From assembly GCF_002776525.5 (NCBI RefSeq), contig NC_045443.1, forward strand, positions 46,794,137 to 46,858,136: a DNA stretch of 64,000 nucleotides, given 5' to 3'. The first letter of the stretch is position 1. Each line of letters starts with the position of its first letter. Source of the DNA: Piliocolobus tephrosceles (lineage: Eukaryota; Chordata; Mammalia; Primates; Cercopithecidae). The position numbers were made by a program, and so were the translations under genes. Of the stretch, positions 1 to 25,700 are shown in pieces. The notes beneath the pieces are model-generated. The model did no database searches. It was given only the letters and a program-made list of their open reading frames with translations, and was not told the origin of the DNA.

Positions 1-79
1 GACATTCTGTGTTCCCTGAATAACTACTAGACCTAATTTACCAGTGGCCCCCTACTGTTTTGTAGGACTTGCCAAGACC

Positions 80-960
80 ATTTAGTCATTAAATTAACAA
101 ATATTTATTAGCACCTACTTAGAGGGTGGTAAGGAAAACACAGTGGGAACTGGATATGAGGTGAGCAAAAACAGATGAAGTCCCTGCCCTTCAGTGTTTT
201 CAGTCTAGTGGGGGCCACGGATATTATATTTCAATAATTCTGAGACTCATATTTGAACATTTGTCAAGTCAGGATGCATCTTTAAATTGACAGGATATTA
301 TAATTTGATTGGCAGCATTTGTTTTTTATTCATGCCAAATAGAATAATAATATAATCAGGATTGTACAAATAACTATAAAATCCTAGTGGATACTTGCTG
401 AAGGAGAAGGTATATGGTGTTGTACAAGTATATAAAAGAGGGCTCTGACTAGTTCAGGGAGTTGGGAAAAGCTTTCATGAAGAAATGATTGGTAGATGTG
501 AAGTGTATGTAGGCAAGGTGTGTGGGGTTGGCAGGGCCAACCCGGTTTTCTCAGGCAAAGGTGGATGCCTGAGGTGGGAGAGCTGAGAGAAGTTGAGTAG
601 GGCTGGAGCTGAGACCCAGGAGCTCAGCATGGGGGAGGCTGGCAAGGTAGCTGGGTAGCAGAACCACTCATAGCCTCACTGGGCAGGGGGTTTACTATTT
701 ACCCTAAGAGCAGCGGGAAGCCATTGAAAAGTTTTAAGCAGGGGGCTAACAGTCGGAGGTGCACTATGAAGAGCTTGTTATGGCTGCCGATTGGAGTGGA
801 TGTGGGGAAAACAGTTGGGAGGCCACTGCCATTAGATGAAAAAAGATGGTGGCTTGGACAAGATGGGGGTGGAAAGGGAAATGGAGAGAAATGGATAGAT
901 TCAAGAAATCTTGAGGAGGTAAAGTTAACAAGACTTGGTGATTTATTGGCAAGGAAGAAG
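80..960 (-). repeat. L2 LINE relic
   Basis: Diverged 'aacaaatatttattagcacctact ... ccctgcccttcagtgttttcagtctagtggggg' matches the L2 3' end in reverse. The region near 715-760 (gaagccattgaaaagttttaagcaggggg) matches a more internal L2 part. Confidence 0.6.
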
Positions 961-1283
961 GAGTTGTAGAGAGTGACTCATGGGTTTCCATTTGGACAAT
1001 TGAATGGTGTGGTGCCAGTCTCTGAGACGGGCTTCCCTGGAGCCTGGTAGAACCCAAAGATGTTAGAAAGGCTCCTGAGGCAGCTTGAGATAGGAAAGTG
1101 TGACACAGAAAATTGTATTTCCACCACATTGATTAGTTTCTGACTTCCCATTGCTGAGGAAAGCGTCAGGGGCAAGAGCAGGTCTGAATACAGAACTAAA
1201 GCAGTTGAGCACTTAGAAAAGGTGAGTCACATTGGAGTAGTTTAGCTCATACCCTTTTCTTCTTAGGACAAGATGAAGGATAG

Positions 1284-1584
1284 TTTTTTTTGTTGTTGTT
1301 TTGTTTTTTTGAAAGAGTCTCACTCTGTCACCCAGGCTGGAGTACAGTAGTGCAATCTCAGCTCAGTGCAGCCTCCGCCTCCCGGGTTCAAGCAATTCTC
1401 GTGCCTCAGCTTCCCCGGTAGCTGAGACTACAGGCATGTGCGACCACACCTGGCTAATTTTTGTATTTTTAGTAGAGGTTTCACCATGTTGGCCAAGCTG
1501 GTCTCGAACTCCTGACCTCAGGTGATCCGCCTGCTTGGGCTCCCAAACTGTTGGTATTACAGGTGTGAGCCACTGCACTAGGCC
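1284..1584 (-). repeat. Alu, minus orientation
   Basis: T-rich head then gagtctcactctgtcacccaggctgg, ending at cactgcactaggcc. Confidence 0.95.
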
Positions 1585-1594
1585 AGGAACAGAT

Positions 1595-1891
1595 TTTTTT
1601 TTTTGAGACGAAACCTCGCTCTGTCGTCCAGGCTGGAGTTGGAGTGCAGTGGCATGATGTCGGCTCACTGCAAGCTCCGCCTCCCGGGTTCACGCCATTC
1701 TTCCACCCGTCCTGAGTAGCTGGGACTACAGGCGCCTGCCACCATGCCTGGCTAATTTTGTTTTGGTATTTTTAGTAGAGATGGGGTTTCACCATGTTAG
1801 CCAGGATGGCCTCGATCTCCTGACCTCGTCATCCGCCCGCCTTTGCCTCCCAAAGTGCTGGGATTACAGGCGTGAGCCTCCGCATCTGGCC
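1595..1891 (-). repeat. Alu, minus orientation, with target-site duplication
   Basis: Full-length element directly after the previous Alu. Flanked by aggaacagat at 1585-1594 and 1892-1901, a perfect duplication showing that it inserted at the edge of the older Alu. Confidence 0.95.
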
Positions 1892-2539
1892 AGGAACAGA
1901 TATTTTAAAGGCAGACATGAGAGGGCATTTTTAAATGCTGAGCATTCTCAGCATAGGGGAAATTGGCAGCAGTGAGGTACCTTCTGTTTAGCCAGATACC
2001 ACCTTTCCCTGGAATTCCTCCCTATCACCCGCTAACTTTCAGGCAAAGAGGCAGAAGGGCTGGGCCCTTTAGCTCCATCTCCAAGCCTCGGTTCACTTAC
2101 ATGAGTTAGTTTGTTTGTTTTTGAATAGGCAATACAGTCATATGGCTGCATATTCAAAAGATACAAAAGCCATACAGGGAAAAGTCTCCCCTTTACCTCT
2201 GTCCCTTTCTACCATTTCTTGTGTGTCATCTTTTGTCTCTGATTTTTATACAAATGATAAAAGTTTGCTGCACCTTGCTTTTTTTCCCACTTGTTAATAT
2301 ATCTTAGAGATCATATTGAGACAATAAGCTGCTTCATTCTTGTTTATAATTGTTTAGTATTGTATTTTATGTGTGTGTATAACTTCATAGCCCTTTACTG
2401 GTGGCTATTCATGCTGATTCCAATTTTCTGTTTTTACAAATAATACTGAAATGAAAACCTTAAACATACAGAATTTTGGCCATGTAGGGCTATGCCTATA
2501 AAATGAATTTTTAGAATTAGAAGGTTCTATATAGAGGTT

Positions 2540-2920
2540 TGTTCCATTTGTTCTTCATTCGTTCAATATTTGCTGAATACCTATTATGTGCCAGATGCTG
2601 GTAGGTACCAGGAATCCAGCTTCCAGCAAGTCAAATATGATCCCTGTCTTCATGGAATGTTACTACACTCTTGTTGGGGAAAACATATCCAGGCAAACAT
2701 AATAATTACAAAATTATATACATAAGGAAACTAAAAAGGGGATCAGATAGAGAAATCGGAAGGAGCTACTTTAAACAGAGTCAGGAAGTCATCTTAAAAT
2801 AAGTGATACTTAAGCTGAGAACTAAAGAATGGGATGCGGACAGCCATTCGGGGTAGGACAGGGCAACCTAAGCTGTTCAAAGCCTACATCCACAGGGAGA
2901 TAATTCAGGATTTGTAGAGG
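2540..2920 (-). repeat. L2 LINE relic
   Basis: 'ttcaatatttgctgaatacctattatgtgccagatgctgg ... tccctgtcttcatggaatgttac' is the L2 3' end read in reverse, followed by typical downstream L2 sequence. Confidence 0.6.
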
Positions 2921-3550
2921 AGGGGATGGACACCAAAACGGGGATGGAGGTAAAGTGAAGTTGGCAATTCGATGTGGAAGATGTCAAAGAAAGTAGGTGG
3001 CTAAGGATGAGGTCAATTAGGGCAGGAAGCTGGTCATGAAGAGACGAGAATTAGGGAGACAAGCATTTTAAAGGAATAGCGACTATTTGTGTTGAGAGAG
3101 CTTTGGAATGAATCTCTGTAACTGGGCTAATTAAGGTAGGGAAACCAGAAAAGAGGCGACTCCCTCCCTAGATACTTTGGGAATAAAAGAGACCTCTAAG
3201 TTATTTGAGAGAGGCACAGCCTTGCCCACAGGCAGGAGAATGGATTAGAATCCTTGGGTAGAGCCAGTCTGTGCCTGTAGTGAAGCCTCCTTCATCTTTT
3301 CTGTTGCTTTGGCAAAATGGAAACTTTAAAAATAAAGATGACATTCAAGGGACTCAGCCAGCTGGCTCTGAGCTGGCACGAGAGAGCAAACCTACCAAGG
3401 GCTCAGGGCTTGGGGTGGGCAGGAAATCGGGCTTGAAGACCCTCCTGAACTTTGTGCTCCTTTTTCATCCTCACCACTTCTGCTTCCCTTCTGCAAAAAG
3501 CCCATCTCTGTGCCCATCCTGGGTCCTATGACTTTTCTCTCCCTCAACAG

Positions 3551-17224
<13,674 letters not shown>

Positions 17225-17700
17225 CCCAATGAGCTGTTCTCTGCCTCGGGTCTGTGTGAGGCTGTGGCTCCTGGGCCACCCTCACCATCTGCCTCAGACT
17301 TCTTCGTTAGTCTGGTCTGTGTCCACTTTTTCTAAAGTAACCCAATCCCCAGCACACCATTGTTGGCACCTCTCAAGGTTGCTGTTGGTGTTCAAGGTTC
17401 CCCTACTCCCTGGACTAGTGCAGTCCTTGCCCTCAGCCCCAAACCAGAGATGGTGGTATGTGCCATGTGGGGTGGGTGATGCCAGTAGATAAAAGTGTGA
17501 GAGAAGGGGTCTCCAGGGAAGAGTGACAGGCTGGTGGACACAGCCTGGGTGGCAGAGGGCAGGGTTGTCACCCTCTAGCATCAGTGCCTGCTCCTGCCTG
17601 CCCTGGTCCTGAGGCTCCACCACTTCTTCCTCCCCCCAGGACCTAATGTACGTGTGTTTTGTTTTTGTTTTTTAAATAACAATATTTATAACATGCCCAG
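17225..17700 (+). other. PRPF40B: PRPF40B 3' UTR (end approximate)
   Basis: Non-repeat sequence after the stop. It ends near an AT-rich block (tttttaaataacaatatttataac, 17669-17692) holding only variant hexamers such as aataac or aatatt, with T/GT-rich sequence (gactcttttccatgtgctac) just after. No canonical AATAAA is seen, so the cleavage site is an estimate. Confidence 0.6.
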
Positions 17701-17749
17701 TGACTCTTTTCCATGTGCTACTGGGGCAGGCTGGGGACTGGACACATGC

Positions 17750-17763
17750 CCAGCAGAGGGCAC
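17750..17763 (+). promoter_or_regulatory. CTCF-type binding motif between the [15 protein letters not shown]
   Basis: The stretch ccagcagagggcac followed by ta fits the CTCF core (CCASYAGRKGGCRS) at every position. It lies between the predicted 3' ends of PRPF40B and FMNL3. Sequence match only; occupancy is not shown. Confidence 0.6.
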
Positions 17764-17999
17764 TAGTGTCTCACGGCAGGTCTGCTTCCCTTTGTGTGGC
17801 TAGAGCCCACCCAGCCCGTTCTTTCCCCAGAGTTCTGATCTCATCTCCTCCGAAAAAGATGCAGTGCCCCAAAGATTTCTTTTCTGTCCCCATGGCCCAG
17901 GTCGGGCTAAATGGACACCCTAAACCCCTAAGCTCAGAAACAGGAGACAAAGTCAGGCCTGGTGCATCAAGCCTTTGTTGAGAGAAGGAGAGTCTGAGG

Positions 18000-18005
18000 T
18001 TTATG
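18000..18005 (-). terminator. FMNL3: Candidate FMNL3 polyadenylation signal CATAAA
   Basis: Variant hexamer CATAAA on the minus strand. It overlaps a Pumilio-type TGTACATA element by four bases. No AATAAA or ATTAAA is evident nearby, so this is the best local candidate. Confidence 0.45.
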
Positions 18006-18036
18006 TACAAGAGGAAAAGGAGGTGGTATATGTACA
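18002..18036 (-). promoter_or_regulatory. FMNL3: Two Pumilio response elements in the FMNL3 3' UTR
   Basis: TGTACATA (UGUANAUA consensus) occurs twice on the minus strand, at the complements of 18029-18036 and 18002-18009. Both are perfect 8-mers, 27 nt apart, close to the predicted mRNA end. PUM1/PUM2 normally bind such sites and lower mRNA stability. Confidence 0.6.
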
Positions 18037-19662
18037 AAAAAGTGGGCCCCCACATTCCCTTCCAGGGGCAGAGGAGAAACAGGAAGGTGAGCAAATAGTC
18101 AGCCAAGACCACCATGCTCCTTGTCCCCTGCCAAAAAACAAACAAACAAAAAAACGTAGCTGAGGAAAGACGGTGAAGAGTTGGCCCACCCTTTCTCCAG
18201 CCATCTGCAGAGAGGGGTTGGTGCAGAGAAAACCTCTGCTTTTCTGCCCACCTGACAAGGACAGTGTGAGCCTAGAATGGAATGGGCAGAGAAATAAGGG
18301 CAGTGAGTCTGACATCTTTCCTCTTACCCTTATCACTAGGGCACAGCTGGCACGGCCCATGCTTCAGAGGGCCTTGCTCCTGGTAAGAGATGAACTGAGA
18401 CTGGCAGGGTCCCAGGGCTCCCTAAGCCTAGATACGTCTAGACCAGAGCTGACCATGGGCCTGCAAAAAGGAAGGGAAAAAAAAAGAAAGGACAGTTGCT
18501 CTCTCCTCTCATCCCTCTGGGCTCTAGTGGGAGAGAGATCTACATGCCCTGTTTAGGCTAAAGCTGGAAATGGTTTTTCCCAGCCTTGAGCTGACCCTTG
18601 GTGACCCTTCAGGAAACGAAGTCAAAGACCTTGGGGGCAAAGTGCAGTACTGGAGGCACCAGGGACCTACAGAGCTAGTGCCCATAGTGGCACAAGTAGA
18701 AAGATCCAGCCTTAAGAGCTGGGGCGGACATGGTTGAGGGCAACACAGCCCTCTCCTGGGCCCTTGGCCAATTCCAGGTCCACTGGTTGGACTTAGGACT
18801 CTGAGGGCTGAAGTGCTTCTGCCTCCAAGAGGGTCTCAGTGGGGGCCTGGAGCCCGAGGGGGACCACTGGGTGGCGCAGCACTCCTGGCTTGGTGGCGAA
18901 CAACCATAGGCTGGCAGTGGAGGCCTGTAGGGGAAGACAGAGACCTGTGAACAGGATGGTAGGCCGAGCCAGGACAGTGGCCTCAAGAGCAGCCCCACAG
19001 ATAGGGCCAGGGAGGAGCCAGCGGTGAGGCAGATAAATAGGAGGCTTAGAGGCTTGAGGGGTACCCAGCTGGGGAGATTGCTGGGCTTTGCATTTCAGTG
19101 GATCAGGTTGGGGGTGACTAGAGGCCACTGGGCAGTGGACAGAGACAAGGTAGATGCATTCAGAAAGAGCCAGAAGGAAAAGACCCCAGGCTGACTGGAC
19201 ATCAGGAAACAGATCAAGGGACATCTGATACCTCCTGGTCAGAAGCTACTACCAGAGCTCTTGTAAGAGAACCGAACCCTAGGGAAAGGTTCCTTAGGCC
19301 TGGGAATGGACCCTCAACCTCAGCCTCAAAGATCAGAACTGTAGGCCTGGTCCTGCCTGCTCTGGCCTGTCCTCAACACTGGCCTGGCGACTCCCTACCC
19401 ACTGGGGTCTTAGTAGAAGCCAGGACAGCATTAGTGGGAGAGAGACCACTTCCCTGAGGACACATGCAGGGGATATGCCACACTTCTCAGAGCATGGGGC
19501 ATGCAAGAAGTATGTGTCCCCATCGCTGGGAGGCTGCCAGAGGGTGATTGCAAATCATGCAGGAAAGGAGGTGCCTGTGGTCTCCAGCAGGAATCCTGGG
19601 AGATGGGCATGCAGAGGGGGCAGCTGCGGTGCCCAGTACCTGTCGGGCCCCAGCCTTGGGGG

Positions 19663-19754
19663 CTAACAGTTTGACTCATCATGGTGGGCTGCATCACAGA
19701 AGAAGCGTGAGCCCCGCTTGGCAGTACGGGCCGTGAAAGGGACACTCTTCAGCA
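19663..19754 (-). CDS. FMNL3: FMNL3 last coding exon with stop, residues 999-1028
   Basis: 92 nt including TAG (complement of 19663-19665). Encodes the second half of the DAD ([18 protein letters not shown]), then [11 protein letters not shown]. In diaphanous-related formins the DAD folds back onto the N-terminal inhibitory domain. Acceptor ctcctgggccacag. Confidence 0.95.
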
Positions 19755-22700
19755 CTGTGGCCCAGGAGAGAGACACAGTGGTCAGGCCTCATGGGGGGGG
19801 GGGGGGGGGGGGGCGCCCAAAGGAGTTAGGTTGACTTTGGGAGCTGGGTGCAATGGCCAGGCCCCAGGGAGTGAAAAAGGACCCCACCTGTGATGATGTC
19901 CTCGATGGTACCATCCTTCCCCTCATAAACAGGCCGGTGTTCCTTGGCCTGGCGCCGCCTCAACTCTGCTATTAACTCCTGCTGTTGCCACTTGTTCCGC
20001 TGGGATGGGGTCTAGGGCCAAGAATGTGGAGGGGGAAGGAAGTCATCACTGACCTAATGTGGGACTGGTTCCTGCCCCAAGGTGCAGTCTGAGGATGCCA
20101 CTGCTTGTGCCCTGCTAGGAATCCCCAAAGGCCCTCCCTCCATCCCTCTGGATGCCAGTCCACTGGCCCTCTGGGTGGTCTGTCCACTCCAAGTTTTCAT
20201 CTCCCCTAGCCTTCTGACCCCCAGCCCCCACTCTTTTGTCTTGTCGTCTTCTAGGCCCCAGCTCTTGGTCCCACCCACCTTGGCATCCAGTTTCTTGGCT
20301 TCCTGAGCCAGCTGCTTCTCCCGCATTACCTCCTCCTGTTTCTTGCGGGCTTCATTCTCTTGTTCTGCTTCCTAAGAGCCATGGAAGATGGGTGGGGGCT
20401 AGGGGTGAGGCTCACAGGCTGTGAGGGGAGGGGCTGACGCTGAGGTGGAGAGTGGGTGGCAGTGGGACCCGCTAACTCCAGGTGGCCACCCTCTGGAGGG
20501 GCACTTCCTGCCCCAAACAATGACAGGAAGGTCCTGGGCCCCACCCTGCCCACCAGTTCACAGCTAAGAGGCCTGTCGCCAGCTTGCATCGCTCCCTTCC
20601 CAGGACTGAAAGGAGGAGTCGGAAAAGGCCCATACTTTAAGCCCAGGCTTCTCTCCCCCAGCCAGTTTTCTTTCAACCAAACTTCTTAAAAAGCTCTCTG
20701 CAGCTTACCTTGTAAGAACGAATGAATCGGACAAATACTGGGAAGAATACAGAAGGAGGTGTAGTCTTGGGACTCTCACCAAAGTAGCGCACAACTGCAT
20801 TGTAGGCCTCCTGGGGAAGGGGTGGGCAGAACGAGTCACTCTGGTGGGAAGGGGCAGCCCAGCTCCCACACCATGGACGAGTGGCCTGCGGAAAGCAGAG
20901 CACAGGGCCAAAGGGAGGAAAACCAACCACCCAGGCCCCTGTGAGCTGGAGAGAACCTGGGGCTCCCAAAGCTCCCGAGTACCAGTCTCCAGAGGCAGCT
21001 GCCTGCCACTCCCAAAGCGCACTCTCCCCCCTACATACAGCCAGCCAGCTGCTTGATTTAAAAAAAAAAAAAATAGAACTAGGGCCACCTAGAGGGGCCT
21101 GGAGCCTTGGCCCTGGTTGCTCCCACCCGCCTGCACCCTGTGCTTGCCTCAGCCGTCTTGGCGTCCCGCTGGAGCTTGTCTAGTTTGCCTTCATTGGTAC
21201 TGAGGAAGTTCCGGAGGACGCTGTTGTCATGGATGCTGCACTCACGCCGAATCAGCTCCATGCCCCGGCCCAGCTCCTTCACGTCCAGCAGCACGTTCTC
21301 CAGGGACACTGGTCACCAAAAGCCTGGCTGAGGATGCATAGGGCCTGGCACGCCCACCTCCCAGCCTAGAGCTATATCAAACTCTGGCCCTCCCCCTCAG
21401 CATGGGCTCACTCAGGTTCACATATCTGTATGGACATAAGGAAGTACATACCAAGCTAGCTCATCCCTCACAGGGGGAGGGAATGGAATGGAAACTGAGC
21501 TTGTGGCCCCAAAGAACACAGTAGCAAACAAAAGCAGGCAAGCCACAGAGACTGCTGGTCTCCACAATGAAACTGCCTCAGGCCTGCCCTAGTGTTCATG
21601 GGTGGGGCAGAAATAACAGCTACCTCACGTCTATAGAGGGCTTTATGACTTTTTTTCTAAGCACTTCACATACATCATACACAAACGCAAGATCTCTGGG
21701 GCCAGCTTGAGGGAGTTGGGAGTAAAGAGTCAGTGCTCCCCTTCCTGTTCCTGCTCCTGCTCCCACTGTACCTAGCTGGGAAGAGCTGGGATGGGCCAGG
21801 CCTGGCGCCTGGAGGAAGGCTCCCTCTGGAGTGGCCCCTGCTTAAGGCTCCAGCGGAAAGCTTTGAAGTGGTCAGAAAGAAGATAACAAAAGCCAGAAAC
21901 AAATGGACCCAAGTGTTCCCTCTCCTCATAGCTTCCTGGGATTGTCCTGGGCTGGATGTGAGGGCAGGCCCACCCAGCCAGGCTCTCCTCACCTGCTGCA
22001 GCCTTCTCAACAAAGTGCAGCTCATGCCAGAAGTTAGCCAGGTCTGGGTATTTCTCCTTCACTGTCAAGGCGATGAAATGAAGCAGTGTCATCTTCCGGT
22101 CAGTGGACTTGGTATCCAACAGCTAGGAGAGGGGGTCACGGCAGTGCATAAAAGCTAAGCACTCTGGCTCCACAACTGCTGCCCGCCAGGCTTCCTGGCC
22201 CACACTGCCCTCGCCATCTTACCAGATCCAGGCTCTGGAGCTTGAAGCCATACACAGCTCCCCGCTTGCTGCTGTTCATGTAGTTCCCCAGTGCAAGTAT
22301 GATCTGTCCAAAGAATGCATGGGAGGCAGGTCAGGCTCAGGTCCTGAGGGCTCCTCCTTCCTCTCTGTATAGCCCCAGGCCCCCACCTAGGACCGGAGAA
22401 CCCCAAGCACCCCTGTTCACAACCTCTTCCCACCTCCAACATCTGCTTCAGCTTCTGTGAAGACTTGACGGAAGCGGACGCCGCAATGATGGCGTTGAGT
22501 TGCTGTAGGACAATATGAATACTGAAGTAACCCCAGGCTGAGATGCGGTAAAGACAGGGAGGGGTCAGAAGGACTGGAAGGGCAGGGGAGGTGACTAGCA
22601 GATGGAGGGTGGAGGGACAGCTGTCCAGGACCATGAGTTGGGTGGGGGCTGTACCGGTGTGAGCATCTGCAGGTTATCCTGGAAGTTCCCCAGGAAGGCC

Positions 22701-25700
22701 ATGCCAGCCATTCGCTGGGTCAGCCGTTCCACCTTGCTGAAGAGCAGCATGAAGCGGTCCTCAGCCGCCAACTCCTCCAGGGGCTGCCGCTCACGCTCAT
22801 ATTGCCGCAGCAGCTTTACCTCAGCCTCTGTGGGCAGGAAGCGCATCAGGCACTCCACGAAGTCCACAGGTAGTGTCTGCAAGTCAAACCTGTGGAGGAG
22901 GAAGGGACCATGTCAGTTCTCACATCTCTCCACGTCTTCCCTCATCCCTTTTATTCTCCAAGCTCCTAGAAGGACTGGACAGGGGACTGTACACAGAACA
23001 CAGCCAAAGGCAAAGGACCCATTGCCTCATCTGTCACAGCACCAGCAATGATCCTGGGGGAACATTCCATGCTCCTGTTTAATAAGCCCTTTAATGTACT
23101 CCCTCTGTACCTAGGGTGAAGTCCAAACACCTGAGTGTGGCTTATGAGGCCCAGCCTGCAAGACTTCTGACCGACTCTACCTTCTCCTGCTCCTCTCCCT
23201 ACACTAAAGCCAGATTCAATCTTTAGTACCCAAGGCACTATGCTTCTCCCTCCAGGCCCTGAACTGGACTAACTCGTATCTTTTCTTCGGGTCCCAGTTG
23301 AGACACTACCTCCTTTGGGAAGGCTTCCCTCATTCATCACCAAGCTCAGCTACATGAACCTCCATATTCTCCCAAAGCTGCCTGTATACTTCTACCTTCT
23401 TGGTGGTATCACTCAGTGTTACTGCACTGTTCCCAACAGACTGAGAGCTCCTTGGGTGAAGGTCTGGGCTGAACTGCCAGCACAGATGCAGTAAATTCTG
23501 GCCAAGCCAAGCCAGTGGATGATTAGGGGGATATGAGGGAGTTCTGTCAGATGACCTGGAATCTAGGGAAACCCAGGCTCCTGGGTGGAGAACTGGGTTT
23601 CCAACAGACTAGGGACCAGGGCTAGGTCAGTGGGAGCCTCACGTGTGAATGGCCCTGCAGATCTCCTCTGCTGAGCGGCCAGCCTTGCGTAGGGTGATGG
23701 CCAGGTTCTTGGCACGATTGGCTTCCAACAGAGTCACCTTGCTGGCAGCTTTTTGCGCTGTCTTGTTCTTGGAGCAGATGAGGTCAAGGGCAGGGCCCTG
23801 CGCTTTCGTCTTGAATAATTCTTCAAACTTATCTAGATCCAGGTCCTAGCAGGAATAGATGAGCAGGGAAAATGCTGTAGCCTCATACTAGTGGAGGACC
23901 TCCTGACAGCCCACCCAGCGTTGGCCCAGAGCTCTGTCACTCTGGAATATTTCCTGAATACAAACACAAAGTATTGACACAACTAGAAATATATATACGC
24001 TCAAGAATGAAGGGTTTGTAGAGCTGAGCCTGGCCTCACCCTGTCTGATGGCTTTTCTAAGACCAGATCTCCTCAAAAGGCAACCAGGTCCCTAGCCCTC
24101 AACCTTACCCCTCTGGACCCCAGGCCCTGTTACCTCCAAGATCTTCTCATCATCAAGTTCGCTGAAGACAGTGCCACTGATCTGGTTGGGTTTCAGTGCT
24201 GTCCAGTTGAAGACAGGCAGCCGGAACTTGGTCTTGATAGGTTTCTTAATTCGAATGGCTAATTTGGAAGGAGGATCAGTGACACAGGGGCCAAGGACAC
24301 ACACCCCTGGTCCCACCAGCCCTGCCCAGAGCCTTGGGGACACTCACCTGACAGGCCCACTGTCAACACCACAGAGGGTGCAGCACCAGGGAGAGGCGGG
24401 GCTGGGGGACACTTGTCTGGGGAAAGAAGAAAAGATACAGTGACCCAGGGGTCAAGAGACTCTTCATAGGCTTCCCTCCCCTCTGCCTGACCCACCTTCT
24501 CTGAGAGTTTAAAAAAAAAAACAACTCTCAGAGAAGGAGCCTACATGAACTCTGCTCAAGCTGCTCCCAGAAGTTCTAACTCTGGCAGGGCAGTTGTTGC
24601 TGGTCTCTGACCCAGTTTCTATGGCTATAGTCTAAGCCTCTCCTTGGCTGTCTTCAAAGGAATTGGGAGCAACATCTTTATGATCCTTAAAACAGGTCCA
24701 CATCTGCTTTTGGGCATCCCTGTGCTGATAACTTGAGCTTCTCTCAGATTCCAGCCCTCCCTCACCCTGATTTTATATCCCCCTAGTCCTCAGATGATGC
24801 CATTTTCCCAGTTTCTCCCTGAGGAAGACACTGCTGACTACAGTTTTGGTCCCCACAAAGAGGCTGCCCCTGCTGGTTCCCAGGGGTGGTGGTTACCTGG
24901 TAATGGGGGAGGTGGAGGGGGCAAGGGCGGAGCTGGTGGTGGAGGAAGAGGCAGGACCTCCTCAGAGGGTGCGGCTGGAGCCAGAAGATCCAGGTCAGAG
25001 GGTGGCATGCCCTCACTCAGCTCTGCAGGGCCTACTCTGGCCAGGGCCTCACTGCCCACAGACTCCAGGCCCCGGACACTTGGCTCCAAATGGCATCGAC
25101 GCTGGAAGGCCTCCTCCTTCTCTTTAATGAGCCTTCGCAGGGTGTGTACCTGGTGGCTTGTGTTCTCGTATGTCTCCTGACAGGCAGACAGCACCATTAA
25201 GGGAAAAGTGGGCTGAAGGAATAGTCACTGCCCCTAGAGTGAGAATTCCTACCCAGGGTTCTCTTAACTAGGGTCTCTGTGAGTGTACTCAGAGGCTTAG
25301 AGTGGCAGAAGCCCAGGTGGGGGAATGGGGAAGCTGGAAGGCAGCAAAACAAAAGAGGCAAGCAGAAGCTGCCTCCTCCCTCTGCTGTCACCCTGAAGTG
25401 TCCTCTCTGCTCCAGCCAATTCTCACTGCATGGACCCCTCAAAGCCCAGGGAAAAAGGCTGCCCCTGTGAAACTCTCCTTAATCTACCACCGGTCTAAAA
25501 TAGCTGCTCTCTCCATAGCCCTTTGGGCCTTATTTTGTTTTACTTTCACTTGACCTTGTATAATGGCTCAATTGGAAGCCCCCTATAAACAAGACCCTGT
25601 TTTAACCACCTCTGTATCCTCCACAGCTCCCAATACAATGCTTAGCAGAAGCTGGGCAGATACATATTGAGCTCAACACAGCCAGCATATATTCTTCTGG

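Larger units (their letters stand above)
1..3550 (+). other. PRPF40B: PRPF40B intron (3' part of the intron before the first coding exon seen)
   Basis: No coding exon is supported here. The stretch holds L2 relics (about 80-960 and 2540-2920), two Alus in minus orientation (1284-1891), and otherwise unassigned AT-rich intron. It ends in a normal acceptor (ctccctcaacag) at 3550. There is no CpG-dense block, so the promoter is not in view. Confidence 0.8.
17975..19662 (-). other. FMNL3: FMNL3 3' UTR (end approximate)
   Basis: Sequence after the FMNL3 stop, read on the minus strand. No repeat element is recognised. The likely end is set by CATAAA (complement of 18000-18005), with T/GT-rich sequence further on; AACAAA (complement of about 17971-17976) is a second variant signal. 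Longer isoforms running into PRPF40B cannot be excluded. Confidence 0.6.

Noticed and set aside
724..969. 81-codon open frame in the first kilobase
   Set aside because: It overlaps an L2 relic and has no domain or splice support.
1..3550. Possible PRPF40B promoter and first exon
   Set aside because: No CpG-rich block or plausible ATG-TCG splice partner is seen; the sequence is repeat-rich intron.
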